Source: Perkinsus olseni (lineage: Eukaryota > Perkinsozoa > Perkinsida > Perkinsidae). From it: DNA of 28,202 bases. The notes beneath the pieces were generated by a model. It was given only the letters and a program-made list of their open reading frames with translations. It did no database searches and was not told the origin of the DNA. This document shows positions 9,004 to 18,122 of this stretch, piece after piece. The position numbers were made by a program, and so were the translations under genes. Location of the stretch: NCBI GenBank assembly GCA_013115135.1, contig JABANP010000612.1:1-28202 (forward strand). The letters run 5' to 3'. Numbering within the stretch: position 1 is the first letter of the stretch; each line of letters opens with the position of its first letter.

Positions 9004-9575
9004 CTAACTGGGTGGAGAATAGCGCGCCCATAGCATATCCTTCAATCCGTCAGAGGACATGATCGACTTCTCTCTAAGTATAACAGTGGGCCTCAAGGCC
9101 GGTGTGATCTTGAAGTATCCCGCAGGAGTTCCGCCCTGAGGTCCAGAGCAGTGGTAACATACCACCGGCCCCCTCCGTGGATTCTGAGCGACTCTCCTGA
9201 CGTCGTGAAGGACCACGTCAACCTGAGTTCGCATCGCTTTGAGCTCATCCTGAAGAGATAGGTCCTCTCTCTTCGTTGCTTGTGCCGCAAACTGGGAATT
9301 GTTCGGCTTCCCATCCATGATCGATCTGACGTTGTTCCTAATGACGCAAGGAACACGTTGCACCGACGTATGGAGTAATTCCTACCATCTTCAACGGCAC
9401 GGCCGACCGCGGGAGCATTCTCTATCTCGTAACTAGACAATGCGTTAGCCAAGTCGTTGATGTTTCTCAGGTGTGCGAAGGCGCCCTTTGCCACACGTTG
9501 ATATGATGGTAGGAGGCCACACACGAAGGCATCCCGCGTGAGTGCCGACGTTGTCGGTTCTCTCTTGCTTTGTAG
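9004..9575 (-). pseudogene. Older retroelement: decayed Gag with partial zinc knuckle
   Basis: Two overlapping minus-strand frames complement each other. The upstream one (to about 9380) reads TRDAFVCGLLPSYQRVAKGAF, then NDLANALSSYE, the style of a capsid C-terminal region. The downstream one reads KREDLSLQDELKAMRTQVDVV and then VVCYHCSGP, the first half of a CCHC knuckle whose His and last Cys are lost after a likely frameshift. Gag upstream of RT on the same strand supports a single old element. It differs in sequence from the element at 1866-7323, so it is a different family. Confidence 0.45.
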
Positions 9576-10314
9576 CCTTTAGGTGTTGTCTGAAAAGGTC
9601 ATCAGTACAGGTGAACTTTCAAAGGGACTAGGGCTAGCCGCTCGGCGGTCGAGCCCACCACGGCACCCTTCAGTACCATGTAGCTCATCGATTCACTCTC
9701 GACAGCTGGGGACAGGTGGACGTAGAAGTAGAAGAGACCACATACTCTCCTCGCAAAGATCGTGGAACTTTGATGTCAGGGCGAAGTTATGACGGACTTG
9801 CTGACGGGGTAGTCTAGGCTCTCTCTGCCCTGAAAGGGCCATCCTTGGTTCGGTACATCGATCTTCGCGAGGACCTTCCTTTTCAAACGGACCGTGGGAG
9901 CAGGTACACTTGGGGCCCTTGTCGGTGCCTCATCAGGGACTTGGCCCAACAGTCCCACCATCACTGTAGAGGCTGGATTCTCCCAGCGTACCCGCCCCAA
10001 CCTTAGGGTCTCAAACGCCCGCTTGGATGAAGTGTGTGGCTATAGCTTGGTGGGCCGCTACTACTCCCGGGGGTTGACCACTTGTGGTCGGAGCCATTTG
10101 CATCCGTACCGACCGGATCACCCGCGGAATTGGACCCCGTCGCCCCTAACACGCCGTCACTCGGTAACATAACCGATCGCATAGCTTGTAGGTAGGTGGA
10201 TAGAATGAGAGAAACCAATAGCTGTAATCGTTTGCAGGGTAGACACACTCGTACGAGACCCAGATGCTCGCAGATAAAAACGTGCTACGGCCCTCTGGTC
10301 CGGACAACACTGAT
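9576..10314. other. No recognised gene; possibly 5' part of the older element
   Basis: Minus-strand short ORFs (9776-10000 and 10003-10248) contain a Pro-rich stretch followed by KRKVLAKIDVPNQGWPFQG. This could be a Gag N-terminus but is too short to call. Nothing else here resembles a gene or an RNA. Confidence 0.25.
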
Positions 10315-10317
10315 CTG

Positions 10318-10333
10318 GGGCCTATTCAAGTGC
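10318..10333 (+). repeat. Left terminal inverted repeat of Harbinger element
   Basis: GGGCCTATTCAAGTGC, the exact reverse complement of 12577-12592. The CTG before it (10315-10317) is the left copy of the target duplication. One more G on the left also pairs, but counting it in the repeat would destroy the CTG duplication. Confidence 0.93.
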
Positions 10334-10408
10334 CCCTTTTTCCGAGTCTGAGTAATCGGAAGAACGCCCCTTCCGAGCTCGGAATGAAATAATGCATTCA
10401 AACAATCT

Positions 10409-10453
10409 CCGAGTTGAGCGCTCGGTCCGAGCGCTCGTAAGAGCGCAACTCGG
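10409..10453. repeat. Nested subterminal inverted repeats
   Basis: GAGCGCTCGG and CCGAGCGCTC (10416-10425 and 10427-10436) form a perfect 10-bp inverted repeat around one T. This is nested within CCGAGTTG and CAACTCGG (10409-10416 and 10446-10453). It lies about 90 bp inside the left end. Such subterminal palindromes in DNA transposons are candidate transposase or SANT-protein binding sites. Confidence 0.7.
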
Positions 10454-10599
10454 ATTCGAAAAAAATGCCAGACTGCCACTTACAACAACCGCTACCCTAA
10501 GAAGTAAGACTGACAATTTATTGGAGATAAATAACATCACACAACTTTTAATTCTAATCATCTTCAACATATTCACTGCTCTTAAGCAAATGAGGCACT

Positions 10600-11343
10600 T
10601 CAGTCATTCTCTGATTCGACTACCTTCACTCCTTCAGCTCTCATCCTGCCGCACATAAGGCGATAATAATCGGACTTGTGTAAGGCGTACTGTGTCTGGG
10701 CTCTTATCAGATCCAGTTTAGCTGCATGTATCTCCTCCAAAGCAGAATCCCCCCTTCGCCCTCGTTTTCGAGACTTCACTGACTCCCCCATTTTGCGGCT
10801 TGAACCTCGCACGCATTCTGACGAACTGGACGATGATGTAGTCAAGACTTACTCTGCAGGTCCCTTGGGCTCCTGATAAACGTCAATCACAGATTTACCG
10901 ACCCCATCATCATCATCCTCGATGAGCCCTTCAGTTTTGTCACCAACATTATCTTCGGCAATCTCTACTACTTGCCTGGGACCATCGCTGCAGTCAGACT
11001 CCACATCCAAGCCTTGCGTAGCAGCTTTACCACCGGAGGTGAGGATCCGCTCAACATGCCTGTCAATGTCGTCCAACTCAACAGCTTGTTTGCCACCACC
11101 AGCGCCAGTTTTGGCGTTTCGATCTCTGCGGCTCGTATATCTCCGCTCAAGCTCTCCCCATTTCCCGTTCCTCAAGTGGCGGATCATGCCGTTGACGATC
11201 TTCACGTCACCCGCGCGGCCCTTTTCCAAGTCGACAGGACTAAACTTAGCAAACATCACAATCCAACCTTTGGTCAGGCCGGCGCTGACGATGTTCTTCC
11301 AGGCTTCTTGTCTGCTTTGCTTTGTGACGGTGCCACTGAACAC
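10600..11343 (-). CDS. Myb/SANT-like DNA-binding protein of the Harbinger element
   Basis: Two minus-strand open segments in one frame, 11343-10849 and 10845-10600, are separated by a TAA. The first begins with a SANT/Myb-like pattern (SRQEAWKNIV, then VNGMIRHLRNGKWGELERRY) followed by an acidic stretch. The second has the basic and then helical C-terminus typical of these proteins (SRKRGRRG, then ALEEIHAAKLDLIRAQTQYAL). In PIF/Harbinger elements the SANT protein binds the ends and brings the transposase to the DNA. The TAA lies in a stretch that begins GTAAGT and ends CAG 27 bases in all (one frame-neutral unit), so it could be a very short intron. No ATG starts the frame: upstream the same frame continues in a plausible way but has two TGA codons. 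The 5' end is therefore unresolved, by decay or an unseen intron. Confidence 0.7.
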
Positions 11344-11451
11344 AGATTGGATTCATAGCGTCGAGGTTCAGGTTGAACTATCAACAATTATCTCACTTAT
11401 GTGCCTTGCTGGGCCCGCAACTAACGGCCTCATGCCATCAAAACCTTCGTA

Positions 11452-12273
11452 TTGGCGGTTCCCCAGCAGGTGGCTATAGGGCTGAGGTTCGTTGCCTACA
11501 GGGAAATCGGTGACGCACATGGTGTAGCGACATCATCAGTTGCAGGGGTAGTGGAGAGATTCATACTATGTGTAGTGGAGGTGCTCTGCCCTGAGTACAT
11601 CACTCTTCCTACCGGTAATGAGCTAAGAGACTCTATTGATGGGTTTCCAGCCGCTAGTGGCATGATGAATGTGTGGGCGGCTGTTGATGGTACTCACATT
11701 AAGGTTCACCCACCTCATGAAGTTGAGGAGAGTTATGTGAATCGCCGTCACGAGCATTCTATCAACTGTATGATTGTATGCACAAGTACTATGCGTATAT
11801 GTGCTTTGTCTGCTAGATGGGGCGGCAAAGTCCACGATAGCCGGGTCTTCAGGAACTCGTCGTTGTCGGCCAGACTCGAGGATGGGTGGCGCCCTGATGG
11901 CTTGGACGTGGTGCTCCTAGGTGATAGTGGCTATAGGGCAACCTCTTACCTCCAGACAACGGTGTCGTCGGCCGGTGGACGGGTTCTTACCGCCGATGAG
12001 ATTCAGTTTAACGAACGACATAGAAGAGGGAGGGTTGTCACTGAGCGTTGTATCGGTGTTCTTAAAACCCAATTCCGTTGTCTGAAGGACCTGAGAGTTA
12101 GAGGATCTCGTCATACCGCTGATGACACGATGCAGCTGACAGCCAAGGTGATCCGTGCCTGCGCCGCTCTCAGGAACTTTCTTATCGTCCACGCTGTGGA
12201 ACAGGAAGATGTGGTTGATGATGATCTTGTTGAATCGTCGTCTGAGAGTAGTTTTCAAGCAGATTCTGAGTAG
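11452..12273 (+). CDS. PIF/Harbinger DDE transposase
   Basis: 273 codons to a TAG. A helix-turn-helix-like N-terminal part (about residues 5-45) is followed by the DDE_Tnp_4-type nuclease: D79 (AVDGTHIKV), the accessory VHDSRVF at 129, D158 (LLGDSGY) and E198 (VVTERCIGVLK). This arrangement identifies the family. The protein would cut the terminal repeats and reinsert the element at a 3-bp target. The first codon listed is TTG; an in-frame TAA lies ten codons further up and no ATG lies between. An acceptor-like CCCCAG just inside the frame, or a frameshift from the overlapping + frame that ends at 11479, would supply the missing N-terminus. The tail is acidic and Ser-rich. The catalytic core looks intact. 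Confidence 0.9.
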   Translation: MAVPQQVAIGLRFVAYREIGDAHGVATSSVAGVVERFILCVVEVLCPEYITLPTGNELRDSIDGFPAASGMMNVWAAVDGTHIKVHPPHEVEESYVNRRHEHSINCMIVCTSTMRICALSARWGGKVHDSRVFRNSSLSARLEDGWRPDGLDVVLLGDSGYRATSYLQTTVSSAGGRVLTADEIQFNERHRRGRVVTERCIGVLKTQFRCLKDLRVRGSRHTADDTMQLTAKVIRACAALRNFLIVHAVEQEDVVDDDLVESSSESSFQADSE

Positions 12274-12430
12274 TCTGTCTGTCTCAATCATCATATTCAT
12301 GATCGATGTTTCGTTGTCACGCAGATTCTGCACCTGTGTGGTTATTCTACGAAACGTATTCACGAAACGCGCAACTTTTTATTTTCCCGAGTGAGAGTTT
12401 TGTCTCCGAGTTCGGAAAATTTATGCAGAG

Positions 12431-12585
12431 GAGCACTTGAACAGTTGGTAATCGGTAATCGGAGAATATACTCGTAAAATCAACCCGAGCACTTGAATGG
12501 ATGATGTCTCGGAAAAGTACTCCTTGGACTCGGGACCCGGTAAATTTCCCTCGGACTCGGAACCCGGAAACGACAAGCACTTGAA
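12431..12585 (+). repeat. Right subterminal GCACTTGAA repeats of Harbinger element
   Basis: GAGCACTTGAA occurs at 12431-12441 and 12487-12497, and its core GCACTTGAA again at 12577-12585 inside the right terminal repeat. All three are in the same orientation. Between them CTCGG or TCGGA occurs repeatedly. Iterated copies of the terminal sequence within 160 bp of the end are typical protein-binding arrays of DNA transposons. Confidence 0.7.
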
Positions 12586-12592
12586 TAGGCCC
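12577..12592 (-). repeat. Right terminal inverted repeat of Harbinger element
   Basis: Exact reverse complement of the left end, followed by CTG at 12593-12595, the right copy of the target duplication. Confidence 0.93.
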
Positions 12593-12595
12593 CTG

Positions 12596-13628
12596 GACCC
12601 TAGTCCCGCAACTCAACGACACAATTCCATTCATAATTCATGACCAGGCTCTTGGTCACCAAGCTACCAGAAGAACTCCGGATTTGTGTGGCTGAAAGTC
12701 TGCAGAGTTCAAAGGTTGGTAGTTTCTGGAAGCTTGCCTTGCCGTTTGATGATGCTACTGGCAGTCGGTCTGTGATGTCTGTCATCAGAATAGACCGTCG
12801 TACCTTCCGAGATGCCGGTGTATCCCTCCACAGACATCCACGACGGACGGTTCCAACAACAACCGCAACGACAACCACGGCAAGGACAAACGCAATCCCA
12901 CTGACGGAGTAGCTCAGGCATCCGAGTCAGATACTCCACCGAGACTCTCCGTCATCTTAACCGTCAGAAAATCTGGCGATTAAGGTGGACGACACAGCCA
13001 AAAACTGAGTAGGCATTATACTGCGGTCAGCGAAAAATCTTTGCATCTCTGACGGCCTATCTACCTAAGTTTCGCAATCCGGCTCAACTCCAGTTAGCGA
13101 GGAGAGCATCCCCGCTACCATTCTCCTGAGATCCTCTGTGGTGCTATTCGATTTTCTTCTTCTTGGCTCATTGGTCGCGGCTTGGCCTTACAGGCGCTAG
13201 GGCCGCCACGGACTTTCTTTGTTACAAAGTTACCAAGAAATCATAGAGATAGAGGAACCCATCTCCATCTCCAAGGTTCCGTGATCCAGCCTGCTGAGCC
13301 TTCGCATCAAGGAGACGAAAGACTCGAGTGCCTCTGCAAGACATCAGTCCCTCAAGGAGATATCGCCATGCTGCGCAGGCCATCGTGTGCCCTGAAATAC
13401 CACTGCTCCTTTGCAATTGCCATAGATGACATCCAAAGAGGCTGGGAACCTCCATTCCTACATCGCTGTTCCATCGTCATGCAAGCCGGGAGTTCTACCA
13501 ATTCCGCTATTATCATAGGGGACAGGTAGCAGATCCACGGTCGACATGACTTCGTGAATAAAGAAGACTGTTGCGACCGCTCACCAGGTGCCAGATGCCA
13601 TTCAGTGAGACAAAAAAGCGGAGTGCAC
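12596..13628. other. Region without a recognised gene
   Basis: A + strand ORF at 12640-12912 (about 90 codons, ATG-initiated at 12643 or nearby) encodes a Leu-rich start and a Thr-rich low-complexity tail and matches no family I know. Minus-strand ORFs between 13222 and 13720 overlap in different frames and may be the decayed part downstream of the LINE RNase H at 13629-14503. I see no RNA gene. Confidence 0.3.
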
Positions 13629-14503
13629 TCAACGCTGAGGACGTGGGGACCAAAAATCGGATTGAGCGACCCAGAGATCGCACCTCCTTGATTGGGCGCT
13701 CGAGCGCGAAGTTGCCACACTCGTAAGAAGGGTAGACAAGGCCTCCCGAGAAAATGTCACCGTCATTTCAACATCTAGACCGTGAATGGCCGGGGTTCGA
13801 GCAGCAGTATCCGCTTTGAGATTGCCCTCAGTCTGTTTCGAAGGTGTATAATGAACAGAGACTGGCTTGCCCAGCTTGCTCAAGCGATCGAGAACAAGTT
13901 GAGCAAGACGGCCGCCCGCGAAGGACCCACTCCTCCCAGTCAATGGCTCTCGTGCAGTCCGAGATAACGACGACTCTTCCAACATGCGTCTGCGTTGACC
14001 CAGTCGACGCCGCTAACCATATCCCGAGGATTTCGGCCTGCAGAGGGGTGGAATGTCTAGGGAGTTTGCGGCCGGAGCAATGCCACAGCCAGCCCACTTT
14101 CCGGGAGCACAGATCCGCCAGAATAGATCACCGCAGTGCCAGAGTCGGGTAGACAGTCCGGGTTCGTCGTGTGATCCACAGTATAGGAGATGCGCCCGGC
14201 CACTTCTACAAAGCGCTCAACAGGATGAGGGTCGACTGCCCGGCCAACAATGTCCTTCACTGGTTCAGCGTCGAGGAACTCTGAAGTCAGGCGCTGCTTG
14301 GCAAACTGAGATAAGCATAGCTCATCCCAGGCAATTCCCTCGTGACCAATGCGGCATGCGAAGCTAGTAGGAGTTCGACTGTTGGGTCGTCCCGCTCTCC
14401 TGTACGGTCTCGCCTGAAGTGACCTTAGCTGTCCAGCTATTGTCAGACGTTTGGCTGCCAGGCCCCAGCACCCTATTCCATGAAGTGGGTGACCCCTGGC
14501 CAC
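13629..14503 (-). pseudogene. LINE-type RNase H remnant in several frames
   Basis: Three overlapping minus-strand frames together read as the RNase H domain of a non-LTR retrotransposon. The first (to about 14100) has a pre-domain linker and then GTAVIYSGGS, where Y-T-D-G-S is usual, so the first catalytic Asp is Gly. The second gives LQAEILGIWLAA (Glu) and VVVISDCTRAI (Asp). The third gives VHYTPSKQTEGNLKADTAAR, the H/P-x-x-x-x-x-GN-x-x-AD ending. The order and spacing are right, but two frameshifts and a changed active-site residue make it a dead copy. The segment just upstream (about 14503-14600) may be the end of the RT domain. Confidence 0.6.
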
Positions 14504-17325
14504 AGCGTCGCCTTATATTGCGCATCTATGTATAAAGCAAGTCCGTCCGGCGATGCCCGGATAAACCAATTCAGGGTGGACCCCATACTTTTATTGACAA
14601 ATTATAGTTATACAGGTCGTGAGACTCGGCATATTTCGAATCAATCCCACGAGACCATCACTCATCATTCGGGCGAAGCCATCGAGCTAAGCAAGTAAGC
14701 AATCGAGGCATAAGCAATAAACTCTTGGACAGCAACAATCGCCATATCATTGTTGATCACAACTTTCGCTGATAATCTCTCCGGTAACGCAAAAATTCCT
14801 CCGCCACTTGCAACATTCGACGTTCATGAACGTATCCTGAACGTATCCTACCTCCGGAAGGACCGTGATCTCTCGCACTGGGCCACCTCGGAGCACGGGG
14901 AGAGTCATCTAGCTAAGCTGTGTGAGCGTGCAGGGTCCATTGAGCGCTCGCTGCATCGTGAGAATGTTTCAGCGTCGGATGGCGCTAACTTATCGCGTGA
15001 GCAATCGTATAACAAGAGAACACTATGTTAAGTATAGCGATTTGGAGGACAACAATACTATCGTTTAGCTGCGCAGATACTGAGATATTGTGTGGTGACA
15101 TATTCGTGAACAGAGATTCGACATATTCGTTCATCTCTGTGAACAGAGACGACACAAACCAGGGCAATCCACACTCCTCCCCAGGCAAGGACTCTGAAGA
15201 CCAGCGACCACGCAGGGATGCCAGCCTTTCGTAGTCGATTTTGGCACACTTTACTGAGGAAGCGGTCATATGTGAATTAGTCAGCCTCGAACATAACTTC
15301 TAGAGGACTCTAGAGGACTCGTGGTGGCCTCACCGAGAGTTGGGACATCAGGAGATAATGATTCATCAATAGTAACAGACGGAACCCTCACCATAGTGTT
15401 CATACACCGTTGTAGTAGCGGAACTACATTCAGATTGGCAGTAACGCGGCGCTCTATATCGGCACATCCAACGGTCCAGAATTAGACTCACTTAATTCAT
15501 CACTTCATTGAGGATCAGCATCTCGCCACTACACATACTCGTGACGATTCAGCTCTTTTCCCGTTCAGGTGGACTACCGGTAGTGATTCAAGTGCTCGCA
15601 CGTCCCAAGCATAGATGACGCGCTGTAGAGCACGTTGGGGATTGGATTGACGGTAGTTTGGCACAACTTATAACTCACTCATGTGGGTTAATAGTTCATA
15701 ATTTTCGACAAAATTGTGGCTGAATCGATTGCAATGATCATATCTTCGGATCAGCCGTGCATGGACGAAACGAGCGCGTAGAAAACCGAATATGGAGAAA
15801 AAAAGTTGACCAAACAGGAACTTTCCGATGTACGAAAGAACCAAAAGATTTCAACAAAGATTATGGAAAAACCAAAGATGAGTTCCAAGAAAACATCGAT
15901 GGAAGCTGCACTGGACTAATCAGTCATGAGCAAATGGCGGTAAGCCCCGCTGGATCCTTGTTTGCAGTGTTAGAATTCAGTGTTTGTTAACAATTGACGT
16001 TGCATAACAAGCCTACGCTCCTGTTCGTAACAAGCCGGTTGACTTGACTGTCTTCTTCACGGTTGTGATAGTGTAACAGAAGTATAAAGGCGTTGGTATG
16101 GTGTTCAACAGACGTGATTGCCGGGATTTTAGTAATCGATACACTCCGTGTGTCGAAGGGAAATCCACGGTTGTCCACCGCAGGAGATAATCGTGTGGAT
16201 GCGTGCGGTGCGGTGTGCGTCACCGAGCCGTTCATCGTGAGAGGTCAGCGTCTGGCACGGTAGAGCCGGGTGTCCTGTCGATGTTTTTGACCCACCCGTA
16301 TTCACTTGTTTTTTAGGATCTAAGATGTTGCACTCATGGACCTCGCGTGCCAGTTTCTGCGACTATTCGAGTGCAGAGACCACCCGGAACGAGTAACAGT
16401 GGACGAATGGAAAACAGCAAAGACGAATGCCTCTGATTTGTCACGAAACGAGCTCGAGCATACACTTTCTCAAACACAGCTCGTGCTAAGCGCAAGAGAA
16501 CGACTCTGGCTGCAAAGACATTATTAGGGGCCATTCGTTTGGCATGCAGTAGCTGTAGGGAAAGTGGAAGATATTTGACAGCTATTTGGCTCAGGGGTCT
16601 CGGGCCTGAAGTCTGAGGACGCCAGACTTGGCGAGAACATTGGCGTAGTCGAAACTTTCCTCGACAGTCCCGCCGAGTCTAAGTCGACTTGCAGCTGGGC
16701 AGGGATTGATAGAGAGATGTCAACGATACATTCAGCTGAGACTGTTTCACGTGTGACCACCGTACTCGGTCCGAGTAGTCCTTGATCAACTTGGCATAGG
16801 TTTTTCTACGAGAGCAATAGACGGTTATACAAGCCACATGCATAGCCTCGCTACGGACTACTTTTCGACTTGAAAATCGAGTGATGACTCGTTATCATGG
16901 TTTATAGTAGTCGCTTCAGTACTATTGAAGGCTGCACTAAGTTTGTTGTCAGATCCCGGAGTACCAGCGAACCGTAACCAGCGCGGCTACACAAAGATCT
17001 CGGACGGAAGAGAGTACGAGGTGAAACGGGGAGCACGCTGGGAGTCCTCGGAGCAACTACCGTTTAGTTGTAAAGGGCGCATATGTGCTCGAGCCAATCT
17101 AGTAGTCGAGACAGAACGCCGTATCAAGCGACTCTGAAATAGCCAAAAACTCCTTCACTTGCATAGGAAATGACCCACTCGGCTAAGGGCGTTGCGGATC
17201 GAAAATAACAGTGATATGCCTTCTGCAATAGACTGCCCTCGTCAGCTGCTGCACCGTCATACCCACAGAAATCAAGCCGCGTCCTATTATGAGGGCAACA
17301 ATGCAACGAGGTAATCCCAGCAAAT
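14504..17325. other. 2.8-kb region with only unrecognised short ORFs
   Basis: The longest + frames are 14750-15031 (TTG start, 93 codons), 15757-15990 (77 codons, Lys-rich, with a GTAAGC donor-like site near its 3' end) and 16336-16527 (ATG start, 63 codons, charged and helical). None shows a domain I know. The last two have composition compatible with real exons but lack other support. Small repeats include a doubled TCTAGAGGAC at about 15300 and GTGAACAGAGA twice at about 15110-15150. The region ends abruptly at the tandem array. Confidence 0.35.
16336..16527 (+). CDS. Unrecognised 63-codon ORF
   Basis: Starts with ATG and ends with TAG. The peptide is rich in Glu, Arg and Leu with a helical pattern (DEWKTAKTNASDLSRNELEH). 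No motif is recognisable and no neighbour suggests a role. It may be an exon, a small gene or chance. I list it because it is the only ATG-started frame of protein-like composition in this part of the window. Confidence 0.2.
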   Translation: MDLACQFLRLFECRDHPERVTVDEWKTAKTNASDLSRNELEHTLSQTQLVLSARERLWLQRHY

Positions 17326-17381
17326 GAGTGTGCGAATGAGACTGGAGGAATCAATCGGAGCGGCGTGAATTGTAGGGTAGT

Positions 17382-17452
17382 CACGTGATGTGATGTTGAA
17401 CTCCGCCGTCTAGGCTAGTGACGCGAGGGGTTAGCAAGAGCCGGATATAAAT
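17382..17452 (+). promoter_or_regulatory. TATA-like element with upstream CACGTG, repeated per unit
   Basis: TATAAAT at 17446-17452 lies in a 30-base stretch (GCCGGATATAAATTCGCACGGGAG...) that is identical in A and B units while neighbouring bases differ. A CACGTG palindrome sits 58 bases upstream (17382-17387) and is also kept. It points rightward, towards the short conserved ORF at 17591. It could serve a Pol II transcript or a TATA-dependent Pol III gene. Copies recur at the same place in each unit, for example 18988-18994. Confidence 0.4.
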
Positions 17453-17590
17453 TCGCACGGGAGACAAGTCTCCGCAAATGCCTAGCTTGTGAACCTACTC
17501 TGACCTGTGGTCAGTTCCCTTCAGGGCTGCCCCTTCCCCCCTGTACAATGTTTGCTACCCGGCGATGTGTTAGGCTATCGGTGTGTGTGT

Positions 17591-17752
17591 ATGTGCAGCG
17601 GTATGAGCTCCGGTGGTGACAACATTGATCTAGGGGACCGGGGCGGGATAGAGACGACTATCTCCGACCTCGCAGATGCTACAAAAAAGCTCTTCGGGAT
17701 CAGCGCCAATGTATATTTCAGTGTACTGGAAGCTGCATTCGCTATTCCGTAA
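17591..17752 (+). CDS. Conserved short ORF in each array unit
   Basis: The core from ATG at 17591 (or 17603) to codon 40 at 17710 is open in all seven units (MSSGGDNIDLGDRGG, then ISDLADATKKLFGISAN). Upstream, indels break the frame between types A and B, so coding can only begin at these ATGs. In the core, A and B differ at four bases: two are silent third-position changes (Ile, Thr) and two change a residue (Asp/Ala, Val/Ile). The C-terminus is not conserved: unit 1 adds VYFSVLEAAFAIP, unit 2 a different tail, unit 3 stops after Val, and B units stop after Ile. I recognise no family. It may be a small protein, an exon or part of a structured RNA. Confidence 0.25.
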   Translation: MCSGMSSGGDNIDLGDRGGIETTISDLADATKKLFGISANVYFSVLEAAFAIP

Positions 17753-17800
17753 TTGAACCAGGGACCTCCCAATAACATCAGAAAATTAGAAAGTTCATAG

Positions 17801-17873
17801 CGCTCCACGATAGGTTCGAACTACCGACCTTGTGGTTAACAGCCACACGCTCTGCCTACTGAGCTAGCGGAGC
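17801..17873 (-). tRNA. trnN(GTT): tRNA-Asn(GTT), array unit 1
   Basis: A 73-base cloverleaf with a fully paired acceptor stem (GCTCCGC with GTGGAGC, one G-U), a 4-bp D stem, an anticodon loop CTGTTAA giving GTT, T loop TTCGAAC and discriminator G. Box B is GGTAGTTCGAACC-like and box A is in place. On the minus strand a T4 run (17782-17785) lies 15 bases past the 3' end and should terminate Pol III. No intron. It is the last of the three tRNAs in transcriptional order. Confidence 0.96.
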
Positions 17874-17973
17874 TTCGCGCGAAGTCAGCGAGGTATGCCT
17901 GCGTCTTTTCCTCCACTCTCCCGAAAAATTACACCCTAGATCAGAGTTCTCAAGCTTGCTCCAGAATAAAGCC

Positions 17974-18053
17974 TGACAGCTGTGGGGTTCGAACCAACGC
18001 CCTTTCGGACTGGCGCCTTAAGCCAGCGCCTTAGACCACTCGGCCAAACTGTC
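17974..18053 (-). tRNA. trnL(AAG): tRNA-Leu(AAG), array unit 1, A type with T-stem mismatch
   Basis: An 80-base class II tRNA with acceptor GACAGTT/AGCTGTC, anticodon loop TTAAGGC giving AAG, a short variable arm (TCCGAAAGGGC) and discriminator A, the standard leucine identity base. Box B is intact. In this type the T stem reads GTTGG against CCCAC, leaving a U-C mismatch at 51-63. A T5 run follows at 17924-17928, 46 bases past the 3' end. No intron. Confidence 0.93.
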
Positions 18054-18122
18054 GTGAAGGCAAGCAAAAATAGTGCCGGTTGGAAGAGTGCCGGAAAATA
18101 GAAAAGTTTCCGACGGGTTGAG

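Larger units (their letters stand above)
10318..12592. mobile_element. PIF/Harbinger DNA transposon (2275 bp)
   Basis: The ends are perfect 16-bp inverted repeats starting GGGCCTATTC, flanked by the trinucleotide CTG on both sides (10315-10317 and 12593-12595). A 3-bp target duplication is the hallmark of this superfamily. Inside are a Harbinger-type DDE transposase on + and a Myb/SANT-like protein on -, transcribed away from each other, the standard two-gene content of autonomous PIF/Harbinger elements. Subterminal regions are rich in CCGAG/CTCGG and GCACTTGAA motifs. Both coding regions lack a clean start, so whether it can move on its own is uncertain. Confidence 0.93.

Noticed and set aside
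16526..16550. GGGGCCATTCGTTTGG after TTA, like the end of a Harbinger-type or MITE element
   Set aside because: No matching inverted end was found to the right before the array, so an element cannot be defined.
17740..17770. A B-box-like GGTTCAATTAC on the minus strand downstream of tRNA-Asn, invariant in all units
   Set aside because: No T stem forms around it and no D or anticodon arm lies upstream, so it is not a fourth tRNA. It may be part of an RNA, but I cannot support that.
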